The notes beneath the pieces are model-generated. The model did no database searches and had not been told where the DNA came from. It worked only from the letters and a program-made list of their open reading frames with translations. 64,000 bases of DNA, taken from Tepidaquicella sp964564635. Its GTDB lineage: Bacteria > Bacteroidota > Ignavibacteria > Tepidaquicellales > Tepidaquicellaceae. The translations under genes were made by a program, and so were the position numbers. The stretch is taken from the NCBI GenBank assembly GCA_964564635.1, contig CAZMAR010000002.1, positions 372,001 through 436,000 of the forward strand. The letters are read 5' to 3'. Positions 1-9,350 of this stretch are shown in pieces (the stretch's first letter is position 1; every line of letters begins with the position of its first letter).

Positions 1-771
1 GAGTAAAACGGTCTGTAAAATGCCATTATGCAATTTATAATATTCCAGTTGTGATTTTTTAGCATAGATATAAATTTCTGAAAAGTTATCTCTTATATTT
101 TCAGCTTCCAAGTGAATTATATTACTGAAGGGGAAAAAATAATTTTTTAAACCCAGCTCTGCAACTCGTTTGCATAAATCCGCATCTTCGTAATAGAGAA
201 AAAATCTTTCATTAAATCCACCCACCTGCTCAAAAACTGATTTTCTTATTATTAAGGCTGCACCTGAAACCCAATCAACAATTGATGGTTTGTATTGATA
301 ATTTGATTCAATCTCTTTTATTATTTGCTGTTTTCCTTTTCTAAAAGCATTTTTAATTTTTTTATTTTTGATTTCTCCAATAATTGTTGGATATCTACCA
401 AAAGAAATCTGGAACCCCTTATGCTGATTATAAAGTTTGAGTCCAATCGCCCCAAAGTTTTTGTTTCGGAAATATTCGAATAGTGTCGGAAAAAAATCGT
501 TTAATAATATTGTATCAGGATTTAAAAAAAATAGAAGGTCACCTTTAGCTAATTTTGCTCCAAGATTGCAGCCAGAAGAGTAGCCAGTGTTTTGATTATC
601 AATTATAATAACATTTTCTTTTCCCTTTTTTAATTTTAATAAATTTTCTTCAGGAGAATTATTTATAATAATAATCTCAAATGGTGTTGAAGAGACAATT
701 TCAGTTATTGAATTTATACAATTTTCTAAGTATTGAAGACTTTTATAATTTACAATAATAAATGATACCAT
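1..771 (-). CDS. family 2 glycosyltransferase, partial (3' end outside window)
   Basis: The first 257 residues can be read from an ATG at 771 and run off the window edge. It is a GT-A fold family 2 glycosyltransferase. The nucleotide-sugar-binding stretch DNQNTGYSSG starts near residue 58, the metal-binding region is LNPDT at 83-87, and the acceptor-side motif YEDAD lies near 194-198. Proteins of this type transfer a sugar (often rhamnose) from a nucleotide sugar at the cytoplasmic face of the membrane during O-antigen or exopolysaccharide assembly. The start lies 2 bases after the stop of the upstream glycosyltransferase, so it is co-transcribed with it. The donor and acceptor sugars cannot be told from the sequence. 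Confidence 0.88.
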   Translation of the reverse strand, partial: MVSFIIVNYKSLQYLENCINSITEIVSSTPFEIIIINNSPEENLLKLKKGKENVIIIDNQNTGYSSGCNLGAKLAKGDLLFFLNPDTILLNDFFPTLFEYFRNKNFGAIGLKLYNQHKGFQISFGRYPTIIGEIKNKKIKNAFRKGKQQIIKEIESNYQYKPSIVDWVSGAALIIRKSVFEQVGGFNERFFLYYEDADLCKRVAELGLKNYFFPFSNIIHLEAENIRDNFSEIYIYAKKSQLEYYKLHNGILQTVLL

Positions 772-773
772 TG

Positions 774-1814
774 TTATTTAAATTCGACAGTTTTTATATT
801 CGCAATAATACAATAGATTCTTGATAAATAATTTATAAACTTTTCAAAAATATTATTACCATTAAATAATTTGTATGTTAAAAGTTTTATTACTATTTCA
901 TCATGAACATTTTTTATTTTAGAAATTCTGTTTCTTTCCTGTTTTATCCATTTAATATTAGAAATAAGCCAGAGATATGATTTAATAATTCCGATTAGAG
1001 AATATTTATTTGATAATAAAGAGATAGTAAATTTTATAATAAAATTCAGTAATAAATATGGAAAAATTTTCAGTAGAAATTTTAATTTAAAAAAAATTAA
1101 AAAGTTTAATATTCTATTCCTTTCCTGATAAAATGAAATTAATTTTTTATCCTGTTTTCTGACTGTAGTGTTTCCTAAATGGTTAACAAGTGAGTTAGAA
1201 TTGTGATAATTTATTTTTCCCAAAAATGTGCTATAAAAACTCAAATAAGTATCTTCAGCATATAAAAAATATTCATCAGGGAAAATTTTGTTATCTTTTA
1301 ATAATTCTTTTTTAAAAATTAAGGAAGCTCCTCCTGTTAGTAAGACAATACCCTTACCACTTTCATCAATAGGGAAGATTTCCATTATATTGTGTCCAAG
1401 AAAATTTATAGAACCATTTTTCTTATAATACCTTTCTGGAATACCTTCTGTTTTAATAAGAGACTGAACAATACCTGCATTATCGAAATTGTTTATTGAA
1501 AACACAAGCTCCTCTAACCAATGAATATCCACAATTGTGTCGTTATTTAATAATACAATTAAATTACCTTTACATTGTTTTAAACCAAAATTATTTCCTC
1601 CTGCAAACCCAAGATTATTTTTGAGTTGAAATGCTTTTATTCTTTTATCATTAAAATTTTCATTTACAAATTTGCAACTATCATCTGTAGAACCATTATC
1701 AACAAATATTATTTCAAAGTTTGTATAGGTCTGATTTAAAACAGAATTAATACAATTTTTTAAAAGATCTTTACCGTTATAATTAAGTATAATTATTGAA
1801 ACTAAATCATTCAT
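774..1814 (-). CDS. family 2 glycosyltransferase
   Basis: This 346-residue protein is a GT2 (rhamnosyltransferase-like) enzyme. NYNG at 11-14 and DNGSTDDS at 39-46 form the nucleotide-binding part, LNNDT at 89-93 is the DXD-type metal site, and AEDTYLS near 186-192 is the catalytic-base region. The C-terminal 100 residues are hydrophobic and basic and probably contact the membrane. It overlaps the upstream glycosyltransferase by 8 bases, which indicates translational coupling in a polysaccharide operon. It is a different protein from its two GT2 neighbours, so it probably adds a different residue to the repeat unit. The substrate is unknown. Confidence 0.88.
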   Translation of the reverse strand: MNDLVSIIILNYNGKDLLKNCINSVLNQTYTNFEIIFVDNGSTDDSCKFVNENFNDKRIKAFQLKNNLGFAGGNNFGLKQCKGNLIVLLNNDTIVDIHWLEELVFSINNFDNAGIVQSLIKTEGIPERYYKKNGSINFLGHNIMEIFPIDESGKGIVLLTGGASLIFKKELLKDNKIFPDEYFLYAEDTYLSFYSTFLGKINYHNSNSLVNHLGNTTVRKQDKKLISFYQERNRILNFLIFFKLKFLLKIFPYLLLNFIIKFTISLLSNKYSLIGIIKSYLWLISNIKWIKQERNRISKIKNVHDEIVIKLLTYKLFNGNNIFEKFINYLSRIYCIIANIKTVEFK

Positions 1815-2763
1815 TTTGTTTTAAAATACTCTTGAAATACCCTAATGAAACAATTTTGTTTCTTTGGATGAACCTTCTTTTGTGAATATTTTTAGGAATT
1901 TTTATAACTCCTGTAAAAAATCCTTTCACTGCATAATAAAATCTTTTAAAGCCAAATTTTAAAAGAATTTTTATATACTGATAAATTCGTACAGATAGAT
2001 ATATTGGTTGATACAATAGATATAATAAGATAGGATAATTTTTTAATCTTAATAAAACTAAATTTCTCTCACATAAATATATATGTAAATTATGATTCTG
2101 ATTAATTGTTGCCCCTCTTTTATGATAACATATTGCTTTTGGGGTATAAAAACATTTATACCCCAATAATTGAGCCCTAAGATTAAAATCTACATCTTCA
2201 AATATGGCATAAAAATCTTCATCAAATAAGCCTACTTTTTCAAAAAGTTCTCTTCTATATGCTGCAGCTCCTGCACAGGCTCCTGGTACATATTTTGAAT
2301 AATTGTATTTTTCAGAATCTTTTTGATTGCTACCGATACCGACCGGATGTCCCCATCTATTAAACCCATCACCTGCTGCGTCAATTAAACTTGGGTCGTA
2401 GTAGTTTAGCATTTTAGAAGCAACGAATCCAACATCTTTTAGCTTCATACATTCTAAAAGTTCAAGAACAAAATTTTTATCACATTTTAAATCATTATTT
2501 AATAAAATAATATATTTTATTTCTTTATCTTTTAATGAATGTTTTATTCCTTCATTTATTGCCTTTGAAAATCCTGTGTTTGTAGGCATCAACAATAGTT
2601 CAACCTCAGGATATTCTTGTTTTATAAATTTTACGGAATTATCCTTTGAATTATTATCAACTATAAGAATACTGAAGTTTTTATATGTTTGTTCCCTTAA
2701 AGAATCTAAACATTCTTTTAAGTGAGGTTCTCCGTTGTAATTTGGAATGATAATTTTTATCAA
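1807..2763 (-). CDS. family 2 glycosyltransferase
   Basis: This 318-residue GT2 enzyme shows the standard order of motifs: NYNGE at 8-12, DNNSKDNS at 36-43, LNNDLKCD from 88, and FEDVDFNLRAQLLGY in the C-terminal third, followed by YHKRGAT. This arrangement is typical of WcaA/RfbF-like rhamnosyltransferases acting on lipid-linked oligosaccharides in the cytoplasm. It starts 9 bases after the family 4 glycosyltransferase ends and overlaps the next gene by 8 bases, so the group is one transcript. Donor specificity cannot be inferred. Confidence 0.88.
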   Translation of the reverse strand: MIKIIIPNYNGEPHLKECLDSLREQTYKNFSILIVDNNSKDNSVKFIKQEYPEVELLLMPTNTGFSKAINEGIKHSLKDKEIKYIILLNNDLKCDKNFVLELLECMKLKDVGFVASKMLNYYDPSLIDAAGDGFNRWGHPVGIGSNQKDSEKYNYSKYVPGACAGAAAYRRELFEKVGLFDEDFYAIFEDVDFNLRAQLLGYKCFYTPKAICYHKRGATINQNHNLHIYLCERNLVLLRLKNYPILLYLLYQPIYLSVRIYQYIKILLKFGFKRFYYAVKGFFTGVIKIPKNIHKRRFIQRNKIVSLGYFKSILKQNE

Positions 2764-2772
2764 CTCATTACT

Positions 2773-3837
2773 TTAATTTTTAAAAAGATTTTCTAATTCA
2801 TCCAATGCTCTTTCAAAATCTAATTTTTTTCTTACATATTCATAACCTGCTATTGAAATTCGTTTCAACTCATCAGGATTATTTAGTAGAAACTTTACAC
2901 CATTAAGTAATTCTTCTGGATTATCAGGATTGCAAAGGATAGCTGTCTCCCCATCAATAGCAAAATCTGGTAAAGCACCTACTTTATTTCCAACGACTGC
3001 GCATTTACAAGCCATTGCTTCTGCAGGCGGACCTCCAAACCCTTCATATTTACTTGGAAAAATGAAAATATCAGAATTACAATACAATTCTCTTAACTCC
3101 TCATCAGTAATGTTTTGGTGAAAATTTACAAATTCAGGAATTTTATGATATTTCATTAAACCAAAGCAGTGAATTTCTATTTCCGGGTGTTCCTTTTTGA
3201 TTTCAGAAACAACTTTTATAGCCCCTTCGACATTTTTATTTTCAAGCTGATGATCCATAAATAATATTCGGGGAGGATTATTATATTTTTTGTTGTTATT
3301 ATAAAATTTCTCAAAATTTATTCCATTTAAAATTAATGTTGATGTTTCTTGAAATTTTTCTAGAAGAAGATTTTTTAAATATGTTGATATAGTAATTTTG
3401 TTTAAAGGCAGTTTGTAACTTTTGTCTACATAAAAAGGGTTTGAATTCCAGATTTCATAGTCCTGCACGAGATAAAATTTTTTCCCTTTTTTAGAACAAA
3501 TTTTATTCACTGCGTATGCTGTTGGCCAGGAAGTAGCAATTACAACATCAGTATTATCGATTAACCAATTACTTATTAGAGGAAGGTATTTAATTTTAAA
3601 TTTTCTTTGCCACTTATTATCGGGTGGAGTAATCTTTCCTAAAAAATAGTATATTGTATGCCTTATCATATGTTTTAAGTATCCGATTTTGATTTGACCT
3701 TTATAAAGATTATATGGAATTATTTTTGAATATAGTATAACTTTATGTCCTCTTTCTACAAGTCTGTTGGCATATTCATAAATCAATCTCATACCACCAG
3801 TAATATTAACCTCGGGGACAAAAAAACTTATTTTCAT
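2773..3837 (-). CDS. family 4 glycosyltransferase
   Basis: This 354-residue GT-B fold enzyme has an N-terminal acceptor domain that opens with a glycine-rich loop (NITGGMRLIYEYA, from residue 11). The C-terminal GT4 domain carries the retaining-enzyme signature EGFGGPPAEAMAC at 265-277, with the two glutamates of the E-x7-E motif at 265 and 273. It would transfer a hexose or similar sugar from a nucleotide donor to the growing surface glycan. It sits 12 bases after the flippase gene and 9 before the GT2 gene. A small open frame on the other strand inside it (2930-3121) is a shadow. Confidence 0.88.
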   Translation of the reverse strand: MKISFFVPEVNITGGMRLIYEYANRLVERGHKVILYSKIIPYNLYKGQIKIGYLKHMIRHTIYYFLGKITPPDNKWQRKFKIKYLPLISNWLIDNTDVVIATSWPTAYAVNKICSKKGKKFYLVQDYEIWNSNPFYVDKSYKLPLNKITISTYLKNLLLEKFQETSTLILNGINFEKFYNNNKKYNNPPRILFMDHQLENKNVEGAIKVVSEIKKEHPEIEIHCFGLMKYHKIPEFVNFHQNITDEELRELYCNSDIFIFPSKYEGFGGPPAEAMACKCAVVGNKVGALPDFAIDGETAILCNPDNPEELLNGVKFLLNNPDELKRISIAGYEYVRKKLDFERALDELENLFKN

Positions 3838-3849
3838 CTTTTAAATTCT

Positions 3850-5409
3850 TTACTGTATTTTTATATTTATAAAAGGAATAAAATTTAAAGCCTTGGAGAT
3901 ACTTTCTTTGTTTTTTTTATCCAAGTAATTTGTTTTTAATAAAACAAAGAGAAAAAATAAACTAAATAAAATAAAACTTATTATTAAAAATGCTAACATA
4001 TAAAATCTACTGCTTTCAAGGGGAATTATCAAAATAACAATTCTATACAATAAATATGTAAATAAACCAATAAATACTGAAATAATAAGGGGGATAGAGT
4101 AAAAGTTTATAATTGAAGAGAAATAATTACGCTTGAAAAACTTTAAGGATGTATAATAAATATATAATGAGCTAATTATTGTAGAGATTGTATTACCAAA
4201 AGCAGCACCAAAAATACCATAAAATTTGATTAAGAAAAATGTCAGAATAAGATTTATTATTAATCCAATTATACCTTCCAACATTTGATATTTGGGAATT
4301 CCAAGATTCGGTATAATAGAATTTCCAGGGGCGGACATTATTGCGTTTATAACTTGTCCTATTATTAAAACCCTTAAAAGAAATACACTTAATTCGTATC
4401 CATTACCAACCCAGGTGAATATAATAAAATCAGCAAAAATAAATATGTAGGTAAAAATTGGGATTGTGGTGATTGTTAAATATTTTGTTGTGTCTGAGAA
4501 TAAGCGATTAATTTTTTCTTTTTCTTCTTTTGCATTAAGCTCAGCAGCTACAGGGGCAACCTGCTGAAATAAAATCAAAGGTATATTTTTCCCGAGTCTA
4601 ACAATTCTTGATGATATGTTGAAGAAAGTAACATTATTCATTATGGAGAAGAAACTCAATAAAAACTCATCATATTTTTCTGATAAAAATGAAGAGATTT
4701 TTGAGACCTGCATTTGTAAACCGAAAGAAATCATTTTCTTCAGGTATTCCAATCTTAAATATTTAAATCCAATCCTCATTTGCGGTAAGAATTTATAAGC
4801 AAGAATTACTGATAGAATAGTAGATAAAATGGAAGTTGATAATTGTCCTAATAACAATCCTCTAATCCCAAACCCTAAGCTTAATAGAGTTATAATTAGA
4901 ATAAAATTAATAATAATAACAACAATATTAGACAAACTGTTCACATACATTTTTTGCAAACTAATCAATATAGAAGTAAACATATTAGAATTTGTTGCGA
5001 CGACAAAAATTAGCAGACAAATATGGAATGAAAACTTTGCTTTTTCGTAAAGTTCAGGAGTAATATTTATATACTTTAAAATGAAATCCAAAAAAAACAG
5101 TCCTAATAATCCAAGTAAAATTGTAAAAACCAGATAAAAAACAATGCCAGAGTTAATAATACAATTCAGACTGAAAGTATCTTTTTTGTTATAATATTCA
5201 GATATAAATCTAACATAAGAAGTAGAAACACCTGTATCTAAAAGGTTAAGAATACCAACAAAACCATATGCTATCACATAAATTCCAAATTCAGTATTTC
5301 CTATTTTGCTTATTATAAAAGGTATTAGTAGAAAAGGGAAAATATACCCGAGTATTTGAGATAATGTATGATAAAAAGTGTTCTTTATTACCTTATCAGT
5401 TAAGCTCAT
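3850..5409 (-). CDS. polysaccharide flippase, Wzx/MATE-like
   Basis: This 519-residue integral membrane protein has about 12-14 hydrophobic segments and no soluble domain. The opening SLTDKVIKNTFYHTLSQILG and the early GNTEFGIYVIAYGFVGILNL segment are typical of the polysaccharide transport (Wzx/RfbX) branch of the MOP superfamily. Such proteins move undecaprenyl-linked oligosaccharide units across the inner membrane. Its place directly upstream of four glycosyltransferases supports a role in O-antigen or capsule export. No Wzy polymerase or Wzz chain-length regulator is visible in the window; they may lie beyond the left edge. Confidence 0.85.
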   Translation of the reverse strand: MSLTDKVIKNTFYHTLSQILGYIFPFLLIPFIISKIGNTEFGIYVIAYGFVGILNLLDTGVSTSYVRFISEYYNKKDTFSLNCIINSGIVFYLVFTILLGLLGLFFLDFILKYINITPELYEKAKFSFHICLLIFVVATNSNMFTSILISLQKMYVNSLSNIVVIIINFILIITLLSLGFGIRGLLLGQLSTSILSTILSVILAYKFLPQMRIGFKYLRLEYLKKMISFGLQMQVSKISSFLSEKYDEFLLSFFSIMNNVTFFNISSRIVRLGKNIPLILFQQVAPVAAELNAKEEKEKINRLFSDTTKYLTITTIPIFTYIFIFADFIIFTWVGNGYELSVFLLRVLIIGQVINAIMSAPGNSIIPNLGIPKYQMLEGIIGLIINLILTFFLIKFYGIFGAAFGNTISTIISSLYIYYTSLKFFKRNYFSSIINFYSIPLIISVFIGLFTYLLYRIVILIIPLESSRFYMLAFLIISFILFSLFFLFVLLKTNYLDKKNKESISKALNFIPFINIKIQ

Positions 5410-5547
5410 TTTCTAAATGAAATATAAATAATTTCCTCTTAATCTTTTTTACTAAAAATTTGTATATTCAAAGACTTTCTATATGAGTTTCCTTTGTTTT
5501 TCAAGTATTTTACAAAAATTTGATAAAGCTGATTTAATAATTTTTCT

Positions 5548-6507
5548 TTATGTCTTATTCAATAATACCGCTATCTTTGTCCTAAGATAAACAATATCGT
5601 TTAAATATGAGATTCTTTTTTTTTCTGAAACACCCTGTATTTGCGATTTTCTTAAAGCTAATAATATCGTTGCTTTAATATATTCTTTTCTTCTTGCTTC
5701 ATTTTCAAACCAGCCGGGTCTTTTTCTCAAGAAAATAAAAGGAAGATATTTCAAATGTTCAGGTGGAATTATTCCGTTTTGGGCTTCTTCAATTAATTCT
5801 TTGTTGATAATCTGTGATTCCAGCTTTACTGCAATTTGAAAAATTACAATAGTAATTATTATATAAAAAAACATAAAAGAAAAACCTAAAAAGGAAAGCC
5901 CGGAAAAACTTACACTAAAATTCCATATAAAGTGGATTAAAACTGCAATTAAATAACCAAATGGAATGAGGAAAAATTTTACAGGTGTAGGTTTGAATTT
6001 TGAAAGCCCAACAAAGATTCCAAAAGTTGCTTGTGAGGTAGCGTGTAAAAGTGCAGAAAATAAAGTCCTTATTACAACGAGTAAGAAAAATTGTTGCTTT
6101 GCAGATATAAAGTAGAGGAAATTTTCTGTCATTCCGAATCCCAATCCGATTGCTGCACCATATACAAGTCCATCTACCACCCCATCAAATTTTTTACTAT
6201 ATGAAAAAAAGAATAAAAAAATTCCTTTTGTAAATTCTTCTAAGATAGGAGCAATTATAATAGCACCCGAAATGTCAGAGAATCTGGTGTTTGAAAATTG
6301 GGTCGCCGGAATTATAATGTTTAATAATGATTTTAAAAGTGGGTTAAAAAGTAGTGTAAGAAATATAGCGCCGAAAGCACCCCAAAAAAAGTTCAGCAAT
6401 ACAAATCCAATAGGTTCCCGCTCATTTTTATCCATCAACCAAATTATTGAAAGATATATAAACATTGGAATGACTGCAGCAAGTAACGAAATTAAAATTC
6501 CCGACAT
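5548..6507 (-). CDS. PrsW-family intramembrane metalloprotease
   Basis: This 319-residue membrane protein has about seven or eight transmembrane segments and the conserved polar residues of the PrsW group of the CPBP/Abi superfamily: EE at 90-91 in LEEFTKG, EN at 128-129 in GMTENFLYF, a histidine at 155 in LLHATSQATFG, and His-192 in IHFIWNF. In Bacillus subtilis PrsW makes the first cut of the anti-sigma factor RsiW, but many family members have no known target. No anti-sigma factor gene lies nearby. It follows the YfhO-like gene by 35 bases and may be co-transcribed with it. Confidence 0.85.
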   Translation of the reverse strand: MSGILISLLAAVIPMFIYLSIIWLMDKNEREPIGFVLLNFFWGAFGAIFLTLLFNPLLKSLLNIIIPATQFSNTRFSDISGAIIIAPILEEFTKGIFLFFFSYSKKFDGVVDGLVYGAAIGLGFGMTENFLYFISAKQQFFLLVVIRTLFSALLHATSQATFGIFVGLSKFKPTPVKFFLIPFGYLIAVLIHFIWNFSVSFSGLSFLGFSFMFFYIIITIVIFQIAVKLESQIINKELIEEAQNGIIPPEHLKYLPFIFLRKRPGWFENEARRKEYIKATILLALRKSQIQGVSEKKRISYLNDIVYLRTKIAVLLNKT

Positions 6508-6542
6508 TGAAAATCTTTTATTTTATTTATGATGCTTATAAC

Positions 6543-9089
6543 TTAATTGTTATTTTTCTTGTGTGATTTCCAATAATAACCTGCTGAACTTCCGATTAGT
6601 AAAAGAAGAACAAAAATATTAGAATACAAAGTTATTTTTCTACTTTTTTCATAGGTCTCGGAATAATATTTCATTTCAACTGTATGTTTCCCTGGAGGTA
6701 TAACTATTGACCTTTGTAAGTAATTTGTTTTGTAAATCTCAGTTTCTTTTCCATCTATATATGCTTTCCAATCAAGCGGATAATACATTTCATTTAAGAC
6801 AAGAAGATTATTTCCACTTGCATTTACTTCATAAGTAATGTTGTGGTTTTCAAACTTAACAATTTTTGCTTCCACAGTAGAATCTGGTTTATCAATTTTT
6901 ATTCCTATATCTTTTTCAAGAAATGCTATTTTATATGGATTGAAATTTGCATCTCTTATATTATATAATATTTGCAAGGGTTTTTCAACTTTGTACTCTT
7001 CAACGAAAAACGCTCTCGGCATATAGAGTTTATTCTCATAAATGATAGCGGAACCTTTATATCTCTCTATGTAGGAATTAGTATCAAAAATTGGTTTATC
7101 AGAAATTATATATTTTACATTACATAAACCTAAAAGGAATGGGTTATTATCTTGTGCCACATCGATAGCATCCTGATAAATTCTTAATTTAGCTCCGTGA
7201 TATCCGTTAAACAAATGTAAACGGTGATACGCAAGCAAATTGGAGTATATAAGTTTTCCATTGTTAAACTGTGCAATTCTGTATTCATATGTCTGAGGGT
7301 CTTTATTTAGTAACCATTTAGTATAATCAGTTTCCTGAATTTCTGATTTTTGCTCGCTTTTATTGTTCCAGTGTAAAGTTTTTGAACTTATATTAATTAT
7401 ATCAAAAGTTCCTAATATTATCAGAATAATTAATAAAATATTTCTACTTATTACATTTCTGAGCATTAATAAAATTGATATGACTGAAATTATTATAAGA
7501 ACAGAATGTAACAACATATCATTTATAACATTCTTATATGCATAAGTTGATACATATTTTATATACTGTGAAATCTGATCTGAAGTTATTCCGGGTTGTT
7601 GTTTTAATTTTTCAATTAAAGGACTTTCCGCAACTGTTTTACTGTAAGAACTTTCGCATCCTGCAATTGCACCAAGAAAGATTATTATAGCAACAGAAAG
7701 TATTGTATAACTTGTAAATTTTAAAAGTTTTTCAGATTTGATTTCTTTTAATGCATCATAAATAGATTTTAATCCGTAGCACGCTAATATGGTGAAAGCA
7801 AAATCCATATAATAGTGAATCATTACTGGAGCTCGGAAACTACTGAAAAATGGGACATAGTTATAAAATAAATTATAAACTAATGGAAAGGTTCTGCCAA
7901 ATGACAATAATAAGAAAAAAATTACAATAAATGTAAGTGCAATTACTGTAATATTCTTTCTGAAATTCATAATAATCCCTATTATTGCGAGTATCAAGGT
8001 TATTACCCCAAAATAAACAGGGGAGTCAGTGAATGGCATTTGCCCCCAATATAAATTTCCCGTTCTACCCTTTTCTATTTCAACATTTCCAAATCCATAA
8101 TAATAAGGAATGATAAAAGTAATCATCTCTCCGGGTGAAAAGGACCAATTTGTTGCATATTCATAATCAAGTGGTTTAACATCCTGTTTTTCAGTTGATG
8201 TCTTTGCTTCTATTCCTGGCTCTCCTCGTATTGAATATTTATTATATTCTTTCACCAATAAAATTGGATCTGCATTCATTAAAAACGAGAGAATTAATGA
8301 AAATACAATCAGTACTATTGAAACGAAAGTTTTTTTAATTTCTATTTTCTTTATTAATTTATATATAAATTGGAAGAGAATATATATTCCAATCATTAAT
8401 AGCGAGTAGAAGAGCATTTGTATATGATTAAAGGAAACTTGAAGAGATAATACTATTGTTAGCAATGCAGTATAAAATACCTTGTCTATTAAGGATTTAT
8501 CTTCTTCAAAAAGTTTATCAACAAACAATAAAACAAGCGGGAAAAAAGCAAACACCATTATTTTAGTGTGATGACCGACAATAATTAATTGTATTATTCC
8601 CGTTGCAAAAACAGCGGTTAAGCTTGCATAAAGAGCAATAAGGGAATTTTTGAATTTATATTTAATGTAAAAGAAAGTTGAAATAGCAAAAACAAAATAA
8701 TATGGTAGAGTAACAAAAAACAAATTATCCCCTGAAATAGAATTAATCAAAGATGTCCAAATGTAAGAAAAAATTTTATGCAATACAGGAAAACCCGTTG
8801 CAAGTGAGCCATAAGAAGGCATCCCCATAAAAATATAGGGAACCCATAGCGGAAAAATTCCTTGCGCTTTAGAATCACTGAGAAATGTATTAAAGCTTAA
8901 TGGGGAAAGATTGTCCGGAGAAGCAAATACTTTCCCTTCAAATATTCCCTGTCTGAAAAATATTATAATGATGATGCATATAATAGCAATATAAGTGATA
9001 ACAATTTTTGATGAGGTCGATGATAAAATGTTTAGACTATCGTTAATTGATAGTTTTTTCTTCTTTAAATCTTGTTTTGTTTTTGCCAT
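6543..9089 (-). CDS. YfhO-family multispanning membrane protein (GT-C-like)
   Basis: This 848-residue protein has a hydrophilic start, about 12 or more transmembrane helices over the first two thirds, a soluble part from about 590 to 815, and one C-terminal helix ending in a Lys/Asn tail. The layout, including a first extracytoplasmic loop with SDSKAQGIFPLWVPYIFMGM, matches the YfhO family. YfhO itself is linked to glycosylation of cell-envelope polymers in Firmicutes and uses lipid-linked sugars. In Ignavibacteriota and Bacteroidota such proteins are common beside polysaccharide genes, as here. The substrate is unknown. It is transcribed divergently from nrdJ. Confidence 0.82.
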   Translation of the reverse strand: MAKTKQDLKKKKLSINDSLNILSSTSSKIVITYIAIICIIIIIFFRQGIFEGKVFASPDNLSPLSFNTFLSDSKAQGIFPLWVPYIFMGMPSYGSLATGFPVLHKIFSYIWTSLINSISGDNLFFVTLPYYFVFAISTFFYIKYKFKNSLIALYASLTAVFATGIIQLIIVGHHTKIMVFAFFPLVLLFVDKLFEEDKSLIDKVFYTALLTIVLSLQVSFNHIQMLFYSLLMIGIYILFQFIYKLIKKIEIKKTFVSIVLIVFSLILSFLMNADPILLVKEYNKYSIRGEPGIEAKTSTEKQDVKPLDYEYATNWSFSPGEMITFIIPYYYGFGNVEIEKGRTGNLYWGQMPFTDSPVYFGVITLILAIIGIIMNFRKNITVIALTFIVIFFLLLSFGRTFPLVYNLFYNYVPFFSSFRAPVMIHYYMDFAFTILACYGLKSIYDALKEIKSEKLLKFTSYTILSVAIIIFLGAIAGCESSYSKTVAESPLIEKLKQQPGITSDQISQYIKYVSTYAYKNVINDMLLHSVLIIISVISILLMLRNVISRNILLIILIILGTFDIINISSKTLHWNNKSEQKSEIQETDYTKWLLNKDPQTYEYRIAQFNNGKLIYSNLLAYHRLHLFNGYHGAKLRIYQDAIDVAQDNNPFLLGLCNVKYIISDKPIFDTNSYIERYKGSAIIYENKLYMPRAFFVEEYKVEKPLQILYNIRDANFNPYKIAFLEKDIGIKIDKPDSTVEAKIVKFENHNITYEVNASGNNLLVLNEMYYPLDWKAYIDGKETEIYKTNYLQRSIVIPPGKHTVEMKYYSETYEKSRKITLYSNIFVLLLLIGSSAGYYWKSHKKNNN

Positions 9090-9350
9090 TTTTTATAATT
9101 AAAACTTTCAATTTATATATAAAAAATTTTAAAATACAGTCAGTATTAAATTTTTTAGAAAAATGGATTTAAAATGACTTGAAAATTTTTCAAAAAGTAA
9201 AAAATATTAAAAATTCAAGTAAAAAATTTTTATCTGCATTTAAAAGAAATTTGATTTTAAAATTTAGTTATATTAAATTTAAACAATTAAATTATTATCA
9301 CGAGCTCTTTTTTAAAATTACATTTTATTAACCAATAAAGTTTTTTATGA

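Noticed and set aside
9090..9350. Cobalamin riboswitch before nrdJ
   Set aside because: No B12-box-like sequence or conserved fold was seen in the 260 bases between the divergent genes.
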